Origin: Sphingomonadales bacterium
Lineage (GTDB): Bacteria; Pseudomonadota; Alphaproteobacteria; Sphingomonadales; Sphingomonadaceae
Assembly (NCBI GenBank): GCA_025352685.1
Contig: JANXSN010000017.1
Coordinates: 17,824-81,823 of the forward strand
Length of the DNA: 64,000 nucleotides
Direction of reading: 5' to 3'
Made by a program: the position numbers and the translations under genes. Numbering within the stretch: the stretch's first letter is position 1; the number at the start of each line of letters is the position of its first letter. Positions 20,272 through 32,354 of the stretch are shown here, piece by piece. The notes beneath the pieces were generated by a model. It saw only the letters and a program-made list of their open reading frames with translations, was not told the DNA's origin and did not search any database.

Positions 20272-21033
20272 ATGTCACAGTTCGATATGACCGGCAAAGT
20301 AGCGGTCATAACTGGATCTTCACGTGGTATTGGCGAAGCGATTGCCCACCAAATGGCCGATCACGGTGCAAAGGTCGTCATCACGAGCCGTACCATCGGC
20401 GCCTGCGAAGATGTGGCCGCTGCCATCAACGCGAGGCACCCCGGCGCTGCCATCGCGCTCGCGTCGAGCCTGTCGTCAAAAGATTCGCTGCAAGCAATGG
20501 TCGACGCAGGCCGCGCCGCGTTTGGGCAGATTGACGTTCTGGTCTGCAACGCTGCGTCCAACCCCCATTACGGCCCGATGGCAACCATCACGGATGAACA
20601 GTTCCGCAAAACGCTTGATCACAACATTGTCGCTCAGCATTGGCTGATCACGATGGTCGCGCCCGAAATGGTGAACCGAAAATCGGGTTCGATCATCCTG
20701 ATCTCATCGATCGGTGGCTTGCGCGGTACACCGATCATAGGCGCTTACGGGATTACCAAGGCCGCCGATATCCAAATGGCGAAAAACCTCGCCCGGGAGT
20801 TCGGCCCGCACAACGTCCGCATCAACTGCATTGCGCCCGGACTCGTGCAAACTGATTTTGCGCGTGGGCTCTGGGAGAACCCTGACAACTTGAAAAACTC
20901 GACAGCCAACGCGTGCCTGGGCCGGATCGGCCAGCCTCATGAAATTGCAGGGGCAGCCGTCTTCCTCGCGTCCGAGGCTTCGAGTTTCATGACCGGACAG
21001 ACAATGGTTATCGATGGGGGAGTCGTCGTATGA
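20272..21033 (+). CDS. SDR family oxidoreductase
   Basis: NAD(P)-dependent short-chain dehydrogenase of 253 residues. Motifs: [17 protein letters not shown] (NNAG equivalent, changed to CNAA) and the Ser...Tyr-x3-Lys active site ([14 protein letters not shown]). The ending [12 protein letters not shown] is typical. The ATG at 20272 has AGGAG 10 bases upstream; an in-frame ATG at 20263 overlaps the kinase stop but leaves only one base to that site. It is followed by a second SDR gene with a 4-base overlap. Confidence 0.87.
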   Translation: MSQFDMTGKVAVITGSSRGIGEAIAHQMADHGAKVVITSRTIGACEDVAAAINARHPGAAIALASSLSSKDSLQAMVDAGRAAFGQIDVLVCNAASNPHYGPMATITDEQFRKTLDHNIVAQHWLITMVAPEMVNRKSGSIILISSIGGLRGTPIIGAYGITKAADIQMAKNLAREFGPHNVRINCIAPGLVQTDFARGLWENPDNLKNSTANACLGRIGQPHEIAGAAVFLASEASSFMTGQTMVIDGGVVV

Positions 21034-21830
21034 GACTAACAGGCAAAGTCGCGATCATCACGGGTGCAGGCTCAGGCATCGGTCGCGCCTCGGCGCGGCT
21101 GTTCGCGAGCGAGGGCGCCAGCCTCGTGATCGGCGATAAGGCTGCCAGCGTCGAGGAAACGGCCGCGCTCATCACTGAAGCGGGCGGCACCGTGACTGCA
21201 ATGCAGATGGACGCCGGCATCGAAAGCGATGTCGAAAAAATGATCGCAACGGCAATCTCGTCTTATGGCGGGATCGATATCGCTTTTGCCAATGCCGGGA
21301 TTTCAGGCGGCATGGAGGGGATCTTCGAGACCACGCCTGACCACATGGCCGAAGTTTTGCGCGTGAATCTCATCGGTCCCATGCTGATGGTCAAACATGC
21401 AGGCAAACGCATGTGGGACCAGGGACGCGGGGGGTCGATCATCCTGACGGCAAGCGTCGCCGGGATCCGCTCCGGCGCTGGCGGCCCATCGTATTCAGCG
21501 TCGAAGGCAGGCGTCATCAACCTGGCGCAGACCTCGGCCCAGCAGCTCAGCGAAACCGCCGTGCGGGTCAACGCTTTGTGCCCCGGCCTCACAGAAACCG
21601 GGATGACCAAACCGACTTTTGACTATGCACGCGACAAGGGTGTCGAGGAGAAGATCGGTCGCCTCAATCCGCTGCGTCGTGCAGCCCAGCCGATCGAACT
21701 CGCCAACGTTGCCTTGTTTCTGGCATCCGACGAGTCGAGCTATGTGAACGGCCAGGCCATTGCTGTCGATGGTGGGCTATCCAGTTCTCATCCAGTCACT
21801 CGCCAAATTACGGGGAAAACAGCAGTATGA
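21030..21830 (+). CDS. SDR family oxidoreductase
   Basis: Second short-chain dehydrogenase, 266 residues. Motifs: [21 protein letters not shown] (NNAG equivalent) and the active-site [10 protein letters not shown] with SYSASKAG. Ending [13 protein letters not shown] followed by a 15-residue tail. It overlaps the previous SDR (ATGA) and the aldo-keto reductase gene (ATGA). Two SDRs plus a Zn-dehydrogenase suggest successive oxidations of a substrate with several hydroxyl or keto groups. Confidence 0.88.
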   Translation: MRLTGKVAIITGAGSGIGRASARLFASEGASLVIGDKAASVEETAALITEAGGTVTAMQMDAGIESDVEKMIATAISSYGGIDIAFANAGISGGMEGIFETTPDHMAEVLRVNLIGPMLMVKHAGKRMWDQGRGGSIILTASVAGIRSGAGGPSYSASKAGVINLAQTSAQQLSETAVRVNALCPGLTETGMTKPTFDYARDKGVEEKIGRLNPLRRAAQPIELANVALFLASDESSYVNGQAIAVDGGLSSSHPVTRQITGKTAV

Positions 21831-22771
21831 AGTATCGTAAACTCGGCGACAGCGGCATATCGGTCTCCGAAATCTGCCTCGGCAGTTGGCTGACCTACGG
21901 AGTCGGTGTCGAGGCAGACTCAGCCCGCGCCTGCCTCGACCGCGCGTTCGACGAAGGGATCAACTTCATCGACACCGCTAATATTTATGGGCGGGGGGCT
22001 GCAGAAACGTTTCTGGGAAGCGCACTCAAGGGCCGTCCGCGCGATCGCTATGTGATGGCGACCAAGTTGTTCTTTCCGATGACCGACACTGACAAGGGAC
22101 TGTCGCGCCAACAAATAGCCAAACAGATCGACGCCAGCTTGATGCGACTTCAAACCGATTACGTCGATCTCTACCAATGCCACCGCTACGACGACGCGAC
22201 ACCGATTGATGAAACGATGGAGGCACTCAGCGAGGTCGTTCGATCCGGCAAGGCCCGCGCGATCGGTTTTTCCGAATGGTCACCCAAAAACATTAGCGAT
22301 GCGCTTGCTGTCCCGGGCACCGTCAAATTCGTTTCGTCACAACCGCAATATTCGCTGCTGTGGCGCCGGCCTGAAGCGAAGATCATCCCGCTTTGCGCCG
22401 CCAATGGTATCTCGCAAATCGTCTGGTCCCCGCTCGCTCAGGGCGTCCTGACGGGGAAGTATAAGCCGGGGGCCACGCCGCCAGCCGGCAGTCGCGCGAC
22501 AAGCGATGCCATGGGCGGCTTTATCAGCCGTTTCCTCGAGAGACCCGTACTCGAAACTGTTGCCAAGCTTGCGCCGCTGGCCCAGGAAGCCGGCTGCACG
22601 CTTGCCCAGTTCGCCCTCGCCTGGGTGCTGCGCGAGCCCAATGTCGCCAGCGCCATCGTTGGCGCCAGCCGTCCCGATCAAGTCAGCGATAACGCCAAGG
22701 CGAGCGGGCTCGCGATCGACCCGGCGCTGTTTGCCAAGGCGGCGGCCATCGTCGGAGAATTGCCAGCATGA
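21827..22771 (+). CDS. Aldo/keto reductase
   Basis: TIM-barrel NADPH-dependent carbonyl reductase of 314 residues. The catalytic tetrad is visible: Asp in [14 protein letters not shown] with its Tyr, Lys in VMATKLFFP and His in YQCHRYD. The C-terminal [20 protein letters not shown] binds the cofactor. It belongs to the group near voltage-gated K-channel beta subunits and YhdN-type reductases. It overlaps its neighbours at both ends by 4 bases. It may reduce a keto group, for example a 4-keto acid to the 4-hydroxy acid; this is inference. Confidence 0.88.
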   Translation: MKYRKLGDSGISVSEICLGSWLTYGVGVEADSARACLDRAFDEGINFIDTANIYGRGAAETFLGSALKGRPRDRYVMATKLFFPMTDTDKGLSRQQIAKQIDASLMRLQTDYVDLYQCHRYDDATPIDETMEALSEVVRSGKARAIGFSEWSPKNISDALAVPGTVKFVSSQPQYSLLWRRPEAKIIPLCAANGISQIVWSPLAQGVLTGKYKPGATPPAGSRATSDAMGGFISRFLERPVLETVAKLAPLAQEAGCTLAQFALAWVLREPNVASAIVGASRPDQVSDNAKASGLAIDPALFAKAAAIVGELPA

Positions 22772-23994
22772 CGCTGTCCACTCTCGCGGATCCGGCCGAG
22801 CTCGGTTTCGACGCCGGTCGCCTCGCGCGCATCGATGCCCATCTGAAAGCGAAATATATCGATGGCGGCCGCTTTCCGCATGCCGCGTTACTGATCGGGC
22901 GCGGCGATGAAATCGCGCATCTGTCCGTGATGGGTGACGCCCGCGTGGGCGAACCGCTAAAGCTGGACGCCATCTTCCGCATCGCTTCGATGACCAAGCC
23001 GGTGACTTCGATCGCGTTCATGCAGCTGGTCGAACAGGGGCGCATCGCACTCAGCGACCCGATTACCAAAGTCCTGCCCGAATTTGCCAAGACAGGCGTG
23101 TTCGTCAGCGGCGGCGGCAACACGCCGTTCGTCACCCGTCCGCCCGCGTCGCCCATTCGCATGATCGACCTCCTGCGTCACACTTCGGGTCTAACCTACA
23201 GCTTTCAGGAACGCAGCAACATCGATGCCGCATATCGCAAGCTCGGCTTCGAGCGCTGGGATACAGAATCGCTCGACGTCTTTGTCGAGCAGCTCTCGTC
23301 GCTCCCGATCGAGTTTGATCCCGGCACGGCATGGAATTACTCGGTATCGACTGACGTTGTGGGCGCGATCATCGAACGCCTGTCGGGCCAAAGTCTTGAC
23401 GCCTATTTCGCCGAACACATCTTTGGCCCGCTCGGGATGGTCGACACCCAATTCGATGTACCCGCCGACAAGCTCGACCGGCTGCCCGACTGTTATGTTT
23501 GGGACCCGGTCAAGCGCATGAAAATGTACGATGCCGGCGCCGCGTCCGCCTGGCGCCGCAAGCCTGGCTATTTCTCGGGCGGCGGTGGATTGACCTCGAC
23601 GCTCGCCGATTATCACCGCTTCGCCCGGATGTTGCTGAACGGAGGCGAGTTGGACGGCGCGCGGATCGTCAGTCCCCACACTCTCAAACTCATGACGACC
23701 AATCATCTCCCGGGTGGCGGCGATCTGACCCAGATGTCGAGATCACTCTTCAGCGAGGCAGAGAATGCCGGGATGGGTTTTGGTCTCGGTTTTGGGACAG
23801 TGATCGACGCACCGGCGACAATGACGCACGGCAACGATGGCGAATTTTATTGGGGCGGCATGTTCTCGACCGCGTTCTTCATCGATCCGGTCGACGACGT
23901 GATCATGATTTTCATGACGCAATTGATGCCGTCGAGCGCCTACCCGGTGCGCCGCGAGATCAAGACAATGCTTTATTCGGCCCTCATCGGCTGA
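22768..23994 (+). CDS. Beta-lactamase-fold serine hydrolase (EstB / class C-like)
   Basis: Serine hydrolase of 408 residues with penicillin-binding-protein fold. The nucleophile motif SMTK is at residues 74-77, the YSV triad member in WNYSVSTDV follows, and [12 protein letters not shown] contains the HGN third box. No signal peptide is seen, so it should act in the cytoplasm as an esterase or lactonase and not as a secreted beta-lactamase. In this operon a lactone or ester precursor of the hydroxy acid is an attractive substrate (inference). Confidence 0.85.
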   Translation: MTLSTLADPAELGFDAGRLARIDAHLKAKYIDGGRFPHAALLIGRGDEIAHLSVMGDARVGEPLKLDAIFRIASMTKPVTSIAFMQLVEQGRIALSDPITKVLPEFAKTGVFVSGGGNTPFVTRPPASPIRMIDLLRHTSGLTYSFQERSNIDAAYRKLGFERWDTESLDVFVEQLSSLPIEFDPGTAWNYSVSTDVVGAIIERLSGQSLDAYFAEHIFGPLGMVDTQFDVPADKLDRLPDCYVWDPVKRMKMYDAGAASAWRRKPGYFSGGGGLTSTLADYHRFARMLLNGGELDGARIVSPHTLKLMTTNHLPGGGDLTQMSRSLFSEAENAGMGFGLGFGTVIDAPATMTHGNDGEFYWGGMFSTAFFIDPVDDVIMIFMTQLMPSSAYPVRREIKTMLYSALIG

Positions 23995-24011
23995 CCCTTC
24001 GGAGAGACACA

Positions 24012-26018
<2,007 letters not shown>

Positions 26019-26307
26019 CAGGAGGCGATCGCTTACGCGAGCCGATCGGCGCGCTGGTCGGGCGGTTGCATCCGACAATGTGTGAGCGGGCAAAACGTGG
26101 TCATTGTCACGCTTTTGCCGCTTGCCGCGTCAGCGCGCCGGCGTATCACGCGGTCCCAGCGTTTAAGGATGCCACGCTGCACGACCGCAGCGTCCCCGGG
26201 CCAGCGCCGAACAGGCGCTGGCGACGGCGACCTCCAACAGGGCTTGTTCGCGCCCCAACATCGGGTTCATCAACTGTCCATCATCGCCGTACGATATTAG
26301 GATTTGC
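26019..26307. other. Intergenic region with a perfect hairpin after the catabolic operon
   Basis: No gene seen. A perfect 9-bp inverted repeat, GCCAGCGCC (26200-26208) and GGCGCTGGC (26214-26222), with a five-base loop could be a transcript end, but no T-run follows. An RBS-like TAGGA precedes the next gene. Confidence 0.45.
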
Positions 26308-26700
26308 ATGAACCGAGTTCGCGTCCTGATCGCGGTTGCCGCCGCGGCACCGATGTCCGTTTGGGGGTGGGCCTCGAGCGCCCCTGCGGCAACAATCGCC
26401 ACGACTGTTTACGGCGCCGATCCTTGTCCCAAGGCGAGAAGCGATGAAATCGTGGTCTGCGCGCGTGAGCCCGAGAGCGAACGATATCGCATCCCCAAAA
26501 GGTTTCGTGCCGGTCCGCGCGTCGAAAGCGGCCCTTCGGCCTCATGGGCATCGCGCGTCGAGGGCCTCGAGGCGGCGCAGCGCCCGACGCGCCCCAATTC
26601 ATGCTCGGCAGTGGGCAGCAACGGGCAGACCGGCTGCATGCAGGCGATGCTCCACCAATGGTATCTCGAGCGCCATATGGCCCACGACCTGCAGCCCTGA
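26308..26700 (+). CDS. Small secreted sphingomonad protein of unknown function
   Basis: 130 residues. The first about 28 residues form a signal peptide (VRVLIAVAAAAPMS, then a WASSAPA cleavage-like region). The signature CPKARSDEIVVCARE followed by RYRIPKRF is familiar from families of small periplasmic proteins in sphingomonads, where a Cys pair flanks IVVC. Two more Cys near the C-terminus (NSCSAVG; GCMQAML) may form a second disulfide. No enzymatic motif; function unknown. Confidence 0.75.
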   Translation: MNRVRVLIAVAAAAPMSVWGWASSAPAATIATTVYGADPCPKARSDEIVVCAREPESERYRIPKRFRAGPRVESGPSASWASRVEGLEAAQRPTRPNSCSAVGSNGQTGCMQAMLHQWYLERHMAHDLQP

Positions 26701-26740
26701 TTCACGCCCGCCTGGCGCATCGACGCGCTGAGGCGGCACG

Positions 26741-27382
26741 TTATTGCCCGAGACTGGCCGCGCGAGCCCGCCAGCCCTCGGCCAGTTCACGCAGTCCCGC
26801 CAGGTCTCTGAGCGTCGCGACGTTGCGTTCGCGGCCTGCGACAATGATCCCGGTCACGCGTTCGACACTCCATTGAGGGTGCGTCCGCTCGGTCCGCACC
26901 AACGTGTCGCCTGCGGCAACGGTCCCTTCCTCGATGACCCGGTAATACCAGCCGCTCCGCCCGCTTTTAACCATCGTGGCGACGACGCTCTTGTCGTCGA
27001 GCCGATGAGCCTGTTTCCAGCAGGGCTGCCGTCCCTGACACACTTCGACGAGGGCTGTGCCGAGGCGGAAGCGGTCACCGATACAGACGTCTTGCTCGGT
27101 CAGTCCGTGCGTCGAGATATTCTCGCCAAACGCGCCGGCCCTCGTGAGCAGTGGCTGATCCGGCAGCCGATCATACCACCAACCATAATGATCGCGGGGG
27201 TAATGGTGGATCGCCTTGTCGGGGCCCCCATGAACCAAAAGGTCAGCTTGGCTGTCGCCTTCGAGGCCCCGAAAACCAATACCGACCGGTCCGTGGACCG
27301 GATGCTTGGCAATGGCGCTCGTCTCGCCGGTGTCGGTGAACCGTGCGATTTTTCCGGTGAATAATGCGTCAATCTGCCACAT
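26741..27382 (-). CDS. MOSC domain protein (YiiM-like)
   Basis: 213 residues with a MOSC (molybdenum cofactor sulfurase C-terminal) fold. Diagnostic are GLEGDSQADLLVHGGPDKAIHHYP, AGAFGENISTHGL, and VCQGRQPCWKQAH, the conserved Cys region that binds molybdenum cofactor or serves as sulfur carrier. Related YiiM proteins work in N-hydroxylated compound reduction. Transcribed divergently from the CHAP gene across an 85-base gap. Partner reductase not seen nearby. Confidence 0.88.
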   Translation of the reverse strand: MWQIDALFTGKIARFTDTGETSAIAKHPVHGPVGIGFRGLEGDSQADLLVHGGPDKAIHHYPRDHYGWWYDRLPDQPLLTRAGAFGENISTHGLTEQDVCIGDRFRLGTALVEVCQGRQPCWKQAHRLDDKSVVATMVKSGRSGWYYRVIEEGTVAAGDTLVRTERTHPQWSVERVTGIIVAGRERNVATLRDLAGLRELAEGWRARAASLGQ

Positions 27383-27467
27383 CGTGCGCGCGTCTCCAAT
27401 ATTGCAAACTGCCTATTAACCTTCTCCCGGTAGCCACGAAACCCGTGATCTGTCGGGGTAGACTGCT

Positions 27468-28112
27468 GTGCGCCGTTCGAGTTTCCTCATCGCGTTAATC
27501 GCTCTGACTTCGGTGGCACCTGCGTCGGCGCAAGAGCCTTTTTGGCAATGCGCCCAGTTCGCCCGACAGTTTTCCGGGATAGAAATTCGTGGCGATGCGT
27601 GGACATGGTGGGGTCAGGCCGAGGGGCGTTACGAGCGTGGCAACAGCCCGCGCGTCGGCGCTATCTTGTCCTTTGCCCCTTACGGACCGATGCGGCTGGG
27701 CCATGTGGCGACGGTGACCCAGGTACTGGGCGACCGCGAGATTTCCGTGACGCACGCAAACTGGTCGCCCATCAACGGCGCCCGCGGCCAGATCGAACAC
27801 GACGTGCTGATCCGTGATGTTTCGCAGGATAACGACTGGAGCCAAGTTCGCGTCTGGTTCGCCCCCCTCGCCGATCTTGGTACAACCGCCTGGCCCGTCG
27901 ACGGATTCATCTATCCGGATGCCGGGTCGAAACGTGCCGTTCCCCCGATACGTTTCGCCAGTGTCCAGATACCAGCGCGACGAATTTCACCGCCGCGCCT
28001 CGCCTATGCACGCGTCGACGCGCTGGCCGTTGGTAAGGTTTCGCCAAGAACCCTGCGGCTGGGGCAGGACGTTATTCGCCTGGCGATGCTTGAGGATCGC
28101 CGGGGACGCTAG
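27468..28112 (+). CDS. Secreted CHAP-domain protein
   Basis: 214 residues from a GTG start. Residues 1-21 are a signal peptide ending ASA. The CHAP (NlpC/P60-like cysteine peptidase/amidase) core has the catalytic Cys in FWQCAQFAR and His in RLGHVATVTQV, with WTWWGQAEGRYERG between. Such proteins cleave peptidoglycan peptides in the periplasm; the C-terminal 80 residues have no recognised domain. Overlaps the 3' end of the convergent DUF3297 gene by about 41 bases. Confidence 0.82.
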   Translation: MRRSSFLIALIALTSVAPASAQEPFWQCAQFARQFSGIEIRGDAWTWWGQAEGRYERGNSPRVGAILSFAPYGPMRLGHVATVTQVLGDREISVTHANWSPINGARGQIEHDVLIRDVSQDNDWSQVRVWFAPLADLGTTAWPVDGFIYPDAGSKRAVPPIRFASVQIPARRISPPRLAYARVDALAVGKVSPRTLRLGQDVIRLAMLEDRRGR

Positions 28113-28365
28113 CAGCCGCATCGGCCCCGACATCTCGAAACCAGACTTCGACCGGCCCTGACAGCTTGAGCGTCAGCGCCGCTCCCTTGCGGTCGACCTT
28201 CTTGCCGAGCGCAACGCGAATCCAACCCTCGGATACGCAATATTCGTCGACATCGTTGCGCTCTGTCCCCTTGAAGCGGACACCAATCCCGCGTTCAAGC
28301 AGCGCGGCGTTGTGGAACGGCGAGGACGGGTGAGCCGCTAAGCGGTCTGGCGGGGTGTCAGTCAT
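28072..28365 (-). CDS. DUF3297 family protein
   Basis: 97 residues from the ATG at 28365 (MTDTPPDRLAAHPSSPFHN). The sequence GIGVRFKGTERNDVDEYC followed by SEGWIRVALGK and GAALTLKLSGPVEVWF matches DUF3297, a small cytoplasmic family of proteobacteria sometimes mislabelled glutathione peroxidase. Function unknown. The frame extends upstream to 28545, but that part is Arg-rich and without family character. Convergent overlap with the CHAP gene. Confidence 0.85.
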   Translation of the reverse strand: MTDTPPDRLAAHPSSPFHNAALLERGIGVRFKGTERNDVDEYCVSEGWIRVALGKKVDRKGAALTLKLSGPVEVWFRDVGADAAASVPGDPQASPGE

Positions 28366-28657
28366 CTCGGCGTCCATGCCGTGGACCAGCCTGAAGGTAA
28401 AGCCTGACCCAGGCTGCTCAATCGCTTGACGTCGCGGTCCGCGCCGGGTCGGCGTCCATCTTCGCCAGTGTGCTTGGCTATTTGCCGCCTGTCGGCGGTC
28501 CCGAGGGCCAGTGCCCCGTCGCAGGCGCCGGCCTTGCCTACGCATTGTGCGCTGCGGCGCGGGTTGGTTGAAGACCCAGGGATTGCCGACGGCTGTGTGC
28601 CGGCGTCCAACGATGAGATAAAGCCGGTGCGTCCCCGGTGACGGGCCCGCTACCCGA
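28366..28657. other. GC-rich intergenic region between DUF3297 and fliA
   Basis: 292 bases. No gene supported. Several short self-complementary GC-rich segments are present, but no recognisable riboswitch or terminator. Confidence 0.4.
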
Positions 28658-29395
28658 TTACAGGTCTAAAGCCCAGAACAGGCTGGACGAGCCGCACTGT
28701 TCGCGCAATTTGGCAAGCGCGACCTTCTTGATCTGACAGACGCGGGCAGCCCCCACATTCATGACGTGGCCAATTTCTTCCAGATTCATTTCCTCGAAGA
28801 AATAGAGCTGGAGGACCAGCTGGCTTCGCTCATCGAGTGCTGCGATCGCATCGCGCAGCCGGGCTTCTCCCGCGGCACGATCAAGGATCTCGTCAGTTTG
28901 TTCGAGGTCGTCCGAAAACGTCATGTTATCGTCGGAATAGACATCGTCGAGCGGTTCGACCGATCCGGTGCGGGTATCACTTTCCATGCGAAAATAGGCG
29001 TCGAGCGATACGCCCATCCGTGCTGCGATTTCGGGAGCAGTCGCAGAGCCAGCGCGCGTTGTTTCGATGGCTTTACGCGCTGCCTCGATTGCGCGGCGTG
29101 CCGACGAAGCCCCCCGCGATTGCCCCGACCCGCGGCGCAGATGATCGATCATCGCCCCCTTGATGCGGACCGACGCATAGGTTGAAAACTCAAACCCCCG
29201 ATCCTCAAATACCCGCGCTGCCTCGACGAGCGCGACCATGCCCGTCTGAATGAGCTCCTCGAGCTCGGCAGCCGATGAAACGCGTCCTTGGACGTGCCAG
29301 GCAAGGCGGCGCACGAGCTGCAGGTGCGTGTGAATGAGCGTGTCGACGTCATTGGCTCTGCGCGGCGCACGCTTCTTGGCGGCGGCATAGGTCAT
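28658..29395 (-). CDS. fliA: Flagellar sigma factor sigma28
   Basis: Alternative sigma factor for late flagellar genes, held by FlgM. 245 residues from the ATG at 29395, which overlaps the flhA stop (ATGA). Region 2 is seen in LVRRLAWHVQGR, ELIQTGMVALVEAARVF and FEFSTYASVRIKGAMIDHLRR; region 4 in LDERSQLVLQLYFFEEMNLEEIG with VGAARVCQIKK as the -35 recognition helix. A frame reading from 29572 adds a non-homologous Arg-rich stretch and is rejected. Last gene of the SLT-flhA-fliA operon. Confidence 0.93.
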   Translation of the reverse strand: MTYAAAKKRAPRRANDVDTLIHTHLQLVRRLAWHVQGRVSSAAELEELIQTGMVALVEAARVFEDRGFEFSTYASVRIKGAMIDHLRRGSGQSRGASSARRAIEAARKAIETTRAGSATAPEIAARMGVSLDAYFRMESDTRTGSVEPLDDVYSDDNMTFSDDLEQTDEILDRAAGEARLRDAIAALDERSQLVLQLYFFEEMNLEEIGHVMNVGAARVCQIKKVALAKLREQCGSSSLFWALDL

Positions 29396-31515
29396 ACTTG
29401 GTCTCCGGTATGAGAATTCGGGGTCGGCAACGCGGGGTACGCGGACTGGGAATTGTCCGCGCCGACAACGGCGAGAACGTCGACAGCGCGGGCCGGCGGA
29501 ATTTCGAGGAAAGACAGCACCGGAACGTCGGATATTTGCGTGCGGATGAGCCTCGATACCGCAGCGCGACACGCCGGTGCCGTAACAATTGCAAAGGCGC
29601 GGGCCTCCGCGGTGAACGGGTGGGTGGTGGCAGAAAGTTCAGCAAGCAAACGGTTGGCGAGTTGGGGCTCGAACGGCCAAACAGCGTCGGGTCCGGTGCG
29701 CACGGCGTGAACCAGCAACTGCTCCAGCGCCCCATCAAACGTGACGATGGGCAGCGGCATGCGCAGCGGTACGAGCGACTGGACGAGAAGCGAGCCGAGC
29801 CGCTGACGGATTGCTTCGATGAGTGCGGCTTGGGGCAGGCCCTGCGGTGCGAGCTCGACCATGGCTTCGGCAACACGACGAAAATCGCGAAGCGGCACAC
29901 GCTCGGCGAGCAGCGCGCGGCAGACGCCAGCGACTGCTGCCAGCGAAAACGGCTGCGGACTGAGGCTGCTGGCGAGTTGGGGGCAAGTTTCCTTGAGCGC
30001 ATCGAGCAGCGCCTGGGTCTCGTCGAGGCCAAATAGTTCGGCCGCCGCCGCCGTGAGCAAGTTGTTGATATGCGTCGCAACAACGGTCGGCGCGTCGACG
30101 ACGGTGTACCCCGCCACAACGGCATCGGCCCGTCTCTCAGGGGGTATCCACAGCGCTTCGAGACCAAAGCTGGGGTCACGGACACGACGTCCATCGACTC
30201 CAGGCAGGCAATCACCAGCGTCGAGCGCAAGCAAATCCTCCGGCCAGATTTCATCTTCGCCGACCGTCACACCACAGACGATGATCCGGTATTCGTTGCC
30301 GCCAAGCGCCAGATTGTCCTTCACCTTGACGAGCGGCAGGACAAAACCGAGCTCGCGCGACAGTTGTCGGCGCAGGCCCGTGATCCGCGCCATGAGCGGC
30401 GCTCCTTTGCGCTCGTCGATGAGACCGATCAGCGCATAGCCGATTTCGAGCACAATGGGTGCCGACTCCCCGACGTCAGCCCAACCGATTTCGCGCGGTG
30501 TGTCACTGACCGGCAATACGACGATGGCCCTCGCCGCGCGGTCGCGCTTCATCAGGCGCCAGCAGATTGTCGCGGCAATCGCCGCACCGGCCATGATCAG
30601 CACATGTGGCATACCTGGCAGGACCGCGAGGATCGCCATGATAGTAGCCACCGGACCCCACGCGCGCGCCGAGCCGAATTGTGAGCCGATCTGACCCGAC
30701 AGGTCGAGCGGTGACGCCACGCGGGTGACGATGGCGGCCGCTGCGATCGACAACAGCAGCGCGGGCACCTGTGCTACCAGCGCGTCGCCGATTGCAAGCA
30801 TGATGTAGGTCTTGGCGGCCTCGCCCAATCCCATGCTGTGGCTGACCACGCCGAGGACAAGGCCGCCGAAAATATTGACAAACAGGATCAGGATCCCCGC
30901 GACGGCATCGCCCTTTACGAATTTTGACGCCCCATCCATCGAACCATAGAAATCGGCTTCGGTTGCGACCTCCTGGCGACGAGCCTTGGCTTCGTCGGGT
31001 GTGATCAGACCGGCATTCAGGTCAGCATCGACGGCCATTTGCTTGCCGGGGAGCGCGTCGAGAGTGAATCGCGCGGACACTTCCGAGACGCGCCCCGCAC
31101 CCTTGGTGATGACGACCAGATTGATGATCATCAGCACGGCAAAGACAAGCAGCCCGACGATGTAATCGCCCCCGATGAGGAACTGGCCGAATGCTTCGAT
31201 GACACGGCCCGCTGCTTGCTTGCCGGTGTGGCCATTGACGAGCACCACGCGTGTCGACGCGACATTGAGCGCGAGACGGAACAAGGTTGCTAGCAGCAGG
31301 ACCGTCGGGAACGCCGAGAAATCGAGCGGCTTTGCCGCATTGAGCGCAATCATCAACACCGCGAGCGACAGCATGATATTGGCAATGAAGCCGGCGTCCA
31401 AAATGAAGGTCGGCACCGGTACGATCATCAGGACGACAAGCGAAAGAATGGCGAACGGGAGAACCCCGCCGCGAATAACTTCGCCCCAGACCTTCATGTT
31501 GAGCATCTGCGTCAT
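29392..31515 (-). CDS. flhA: Flagellar type III export protein FlhA
   Basis: Inner-membrane core of the flagellar export gate, 707 residues. The N-terminal half has about eight hydrophobic segments beginning GGVLPFAILSLVVLMIVPVP, the FHIPEP-region equivalent ALNVASTRVVL...GRVIEAFGQF and the cytoplasmic loop GRVSEVSARFTLDALPGKQMA. The C-terminal cytoplasmic domain carries YEIGYALIGL-type strands and VPLRMPLPIVTFDG. Starts at an ATG overlapping the SLT stop (ATGA) and ends over the fliA start. Confidence 0.96.
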   Translation of the reverse strand: MTQMLNMKVWGEVIRGGVLPFAILSLVVLMIVPVPTFILDAGFIANIMLSLAVLMIALNAAKPLDFSAFPTVLLLATLFRLALNVASTRVVLVNGHTGKQAAGRVIEAFGQFLIGGDYIVGLLVFAVLMIINLVVITKGAGRVSEVSARFTLDALPGKQMAVDADLNAGLITPDEAKARRQEVATEADFYGSMDGASKFVKGDAVAGILILFVNIFGGLVLGVVSHSMGLGEAAKTYIMLAIGDALVAQVPALLLSIAAAAIVTRVASPLDLSGQIGSQFGSARAWGPVATIMAILAVLPGMPHVLIMAGAAIAATICWRLMKRDRAARAIVVLPVSDTPREIGWADVGESAPIVLEIGYALIGLIDERKGAPLMARITGLRRQLSRELGFVLPLVKVKDNLALGGNEYRIIVCGVTVGEDEIWPEDLLALDAGDCLPGVDGRRVRDPSFGLEALWIPPERRADAVVAGYTVVDAPTVVATHINNLLTAAAAELFGLDETQALLDALKETCPQLASSLSPQPFSLAAVAGVCRALLAERVPLRDFRRVAEAMVELAPQGLPQAALIEAIRQRLGSLLVQSLVPLRMPLPIVTFDGALEQLLVHAVRTGPDAVWPFEPQLANRLLAELSATTHPFTAEARAFAIVTAPACRAAVSRLIRTQISDVPVLSFLEIPPARAVDVLAVVGADNSQSAYPALPTPNSHTGDQV

Positions 31516-32306
31516 GCGCCGAGCCCGGCAAGACGTTGATAGGCGCGCGCGGCAAAATCGAGCGAAAGTCGCTGCGGGATCGGCTCAATCGACGCCATTT
31601 GCATCGGTGTTCGTTCGCTCGCCTCGGCTAAGGAGCGCTGTGTCTTCGTCCAGCTCGACGCGGTTGTTGTGGCCGGCGACGGCACGCCGTCGAGTTTGGC
31701 TGCAAAATTGGCACGGATTTCGCCAAGACTGCGCGGCGCGCCACCCGGCCCGTAAAAAACTGAACGGTTTGCTGCTGCGGCCGCCGGAAACAGCGGCGCG
31801 GCTGCCGCGTCGGGATCGGCATCTTGCGCTGCCAGGAAATTGACCGCCCCTGCGCCACCGAGAAAGTGGGCCAGATAGAGATCGGCGGGCTCGGCGCTGC
31901 GACCCAGCCCGGTTTCGAGGTGGGCGCGATTGTCAGACGCGAACTCTGCCGCCATCGCGGAAGCGAATTCTGGATCGTAGCGCAGCTTGTCGATTGCGGT
32001 GCGCTGCTGCGGATCGGAAACGTTCAATCCCGATCCGGATTGCTCGATGGCATGTGCCGCCCAACCCGCGCCATGATCGGCGCCGTGCGCCTTGACGACT
32101 TGCAGCCAGGTCTGTTTGGTAAACTGGAAAAGACCCGCAGCACTCGATGTCCGGGCCTTGGCCTGCGGATCAAGACTGCTTTCGAGGCGGGCCTGGTTGT
32201 ACAGAAAGCCGAAGTCGACACCCGTGCTGTTGGCGGCCTGCGCAATCGCGGCGCGGATACGGGGTTCGTTGGAAGCAGTCGTGGCTGATATAGTGGGCAT
32301 GAGCAT
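31512..32306 (-). CDS. Flagellum-linked lytic transglycosylase (SLT domain)
   Basis: 264 residues with a lytic transglycosylase domain in the first 140: ARLESSLDP (catalytic Glu), TSSAAGLFQFT and YLAHFLGG. It has no Sec signal peptide, so export through the flagellar apparatus is likely. It supplies the peptidoglycan-cutting activity that the split rod-binding gene (38965) lacks, i.e. the second half of a classical FlgJ. First gene of the operon with flhA and fliA, behind a sigma54-type promoter at 32332-32346. Confidence 0.85.
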   Translation of the reverse strand: MLMPTISATTASNEPRIRAAIAQAANSTGVDFGFLYNQARLESSLDPQAKARTSSAAGLFQFTKQTWLQVVKAHGADHGAGWAAHAIEQSGSGLNVSDPQQRTAIDKLRYDPEFASAMAAEFASDNRAHLETGLGRSAEPADLYLAHFLGGAGAVNFLAAQDADPDAAAAPLFPAAAAANRSVFYGPGGAPRSLGEIRANFAAKLDGVPSPATTTASSWTKTQRSLAEASERTPMQMASIEPIPQRLSLDFAARAYQRLAGLGA

Positions 32307-32331
32307 TCCGGGTGGTTACCCGTCATTCCCA

Positions 32332-32346
32332 GCAAGGGGCGTGCCA
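32332..32346 (-). promoter_or_regulatory. Sigma54-type promoter for SLT-flhA-fliA
   Basis: On the minus strand, TGGCAC (32346-32341), five bases, TTGC (32335-32332), the canonical -24/-12 form. It lies 26 bases before the SLT start. Confidence 0.8.
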
Positions 32347-32354
32347 AGCCCGTG

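Noticed and set aside
22768..23994. Beta-lactamase resistance gene
   Set aside because: No signal peptide and catabolic operon context; an esterase or lactonase is more likely.
23499..24011. N-terminal extension of the FadJ-like gene
   Set aside because: In frame but overlaps the hydrolase gene; the family-length protein starts at the ATG at 24012 with a good ribosome-binding site.
28440..28570. Short plus-strand frame ending in PVGGPEGQCPVAGAGLAYAL
   Set aside because: Looks protein-like but has no ATG, an upstream in-frame stop and no recognised family; chance in GC-rich DNA is likely.
28430..28600. Cobalamin-riboswitch-like GC-rich motifs on either strand
   Set aside because: Only short fragments resemble the conserved boxes, the order does not fit, and neighbouring genes have no link to cobalamin.
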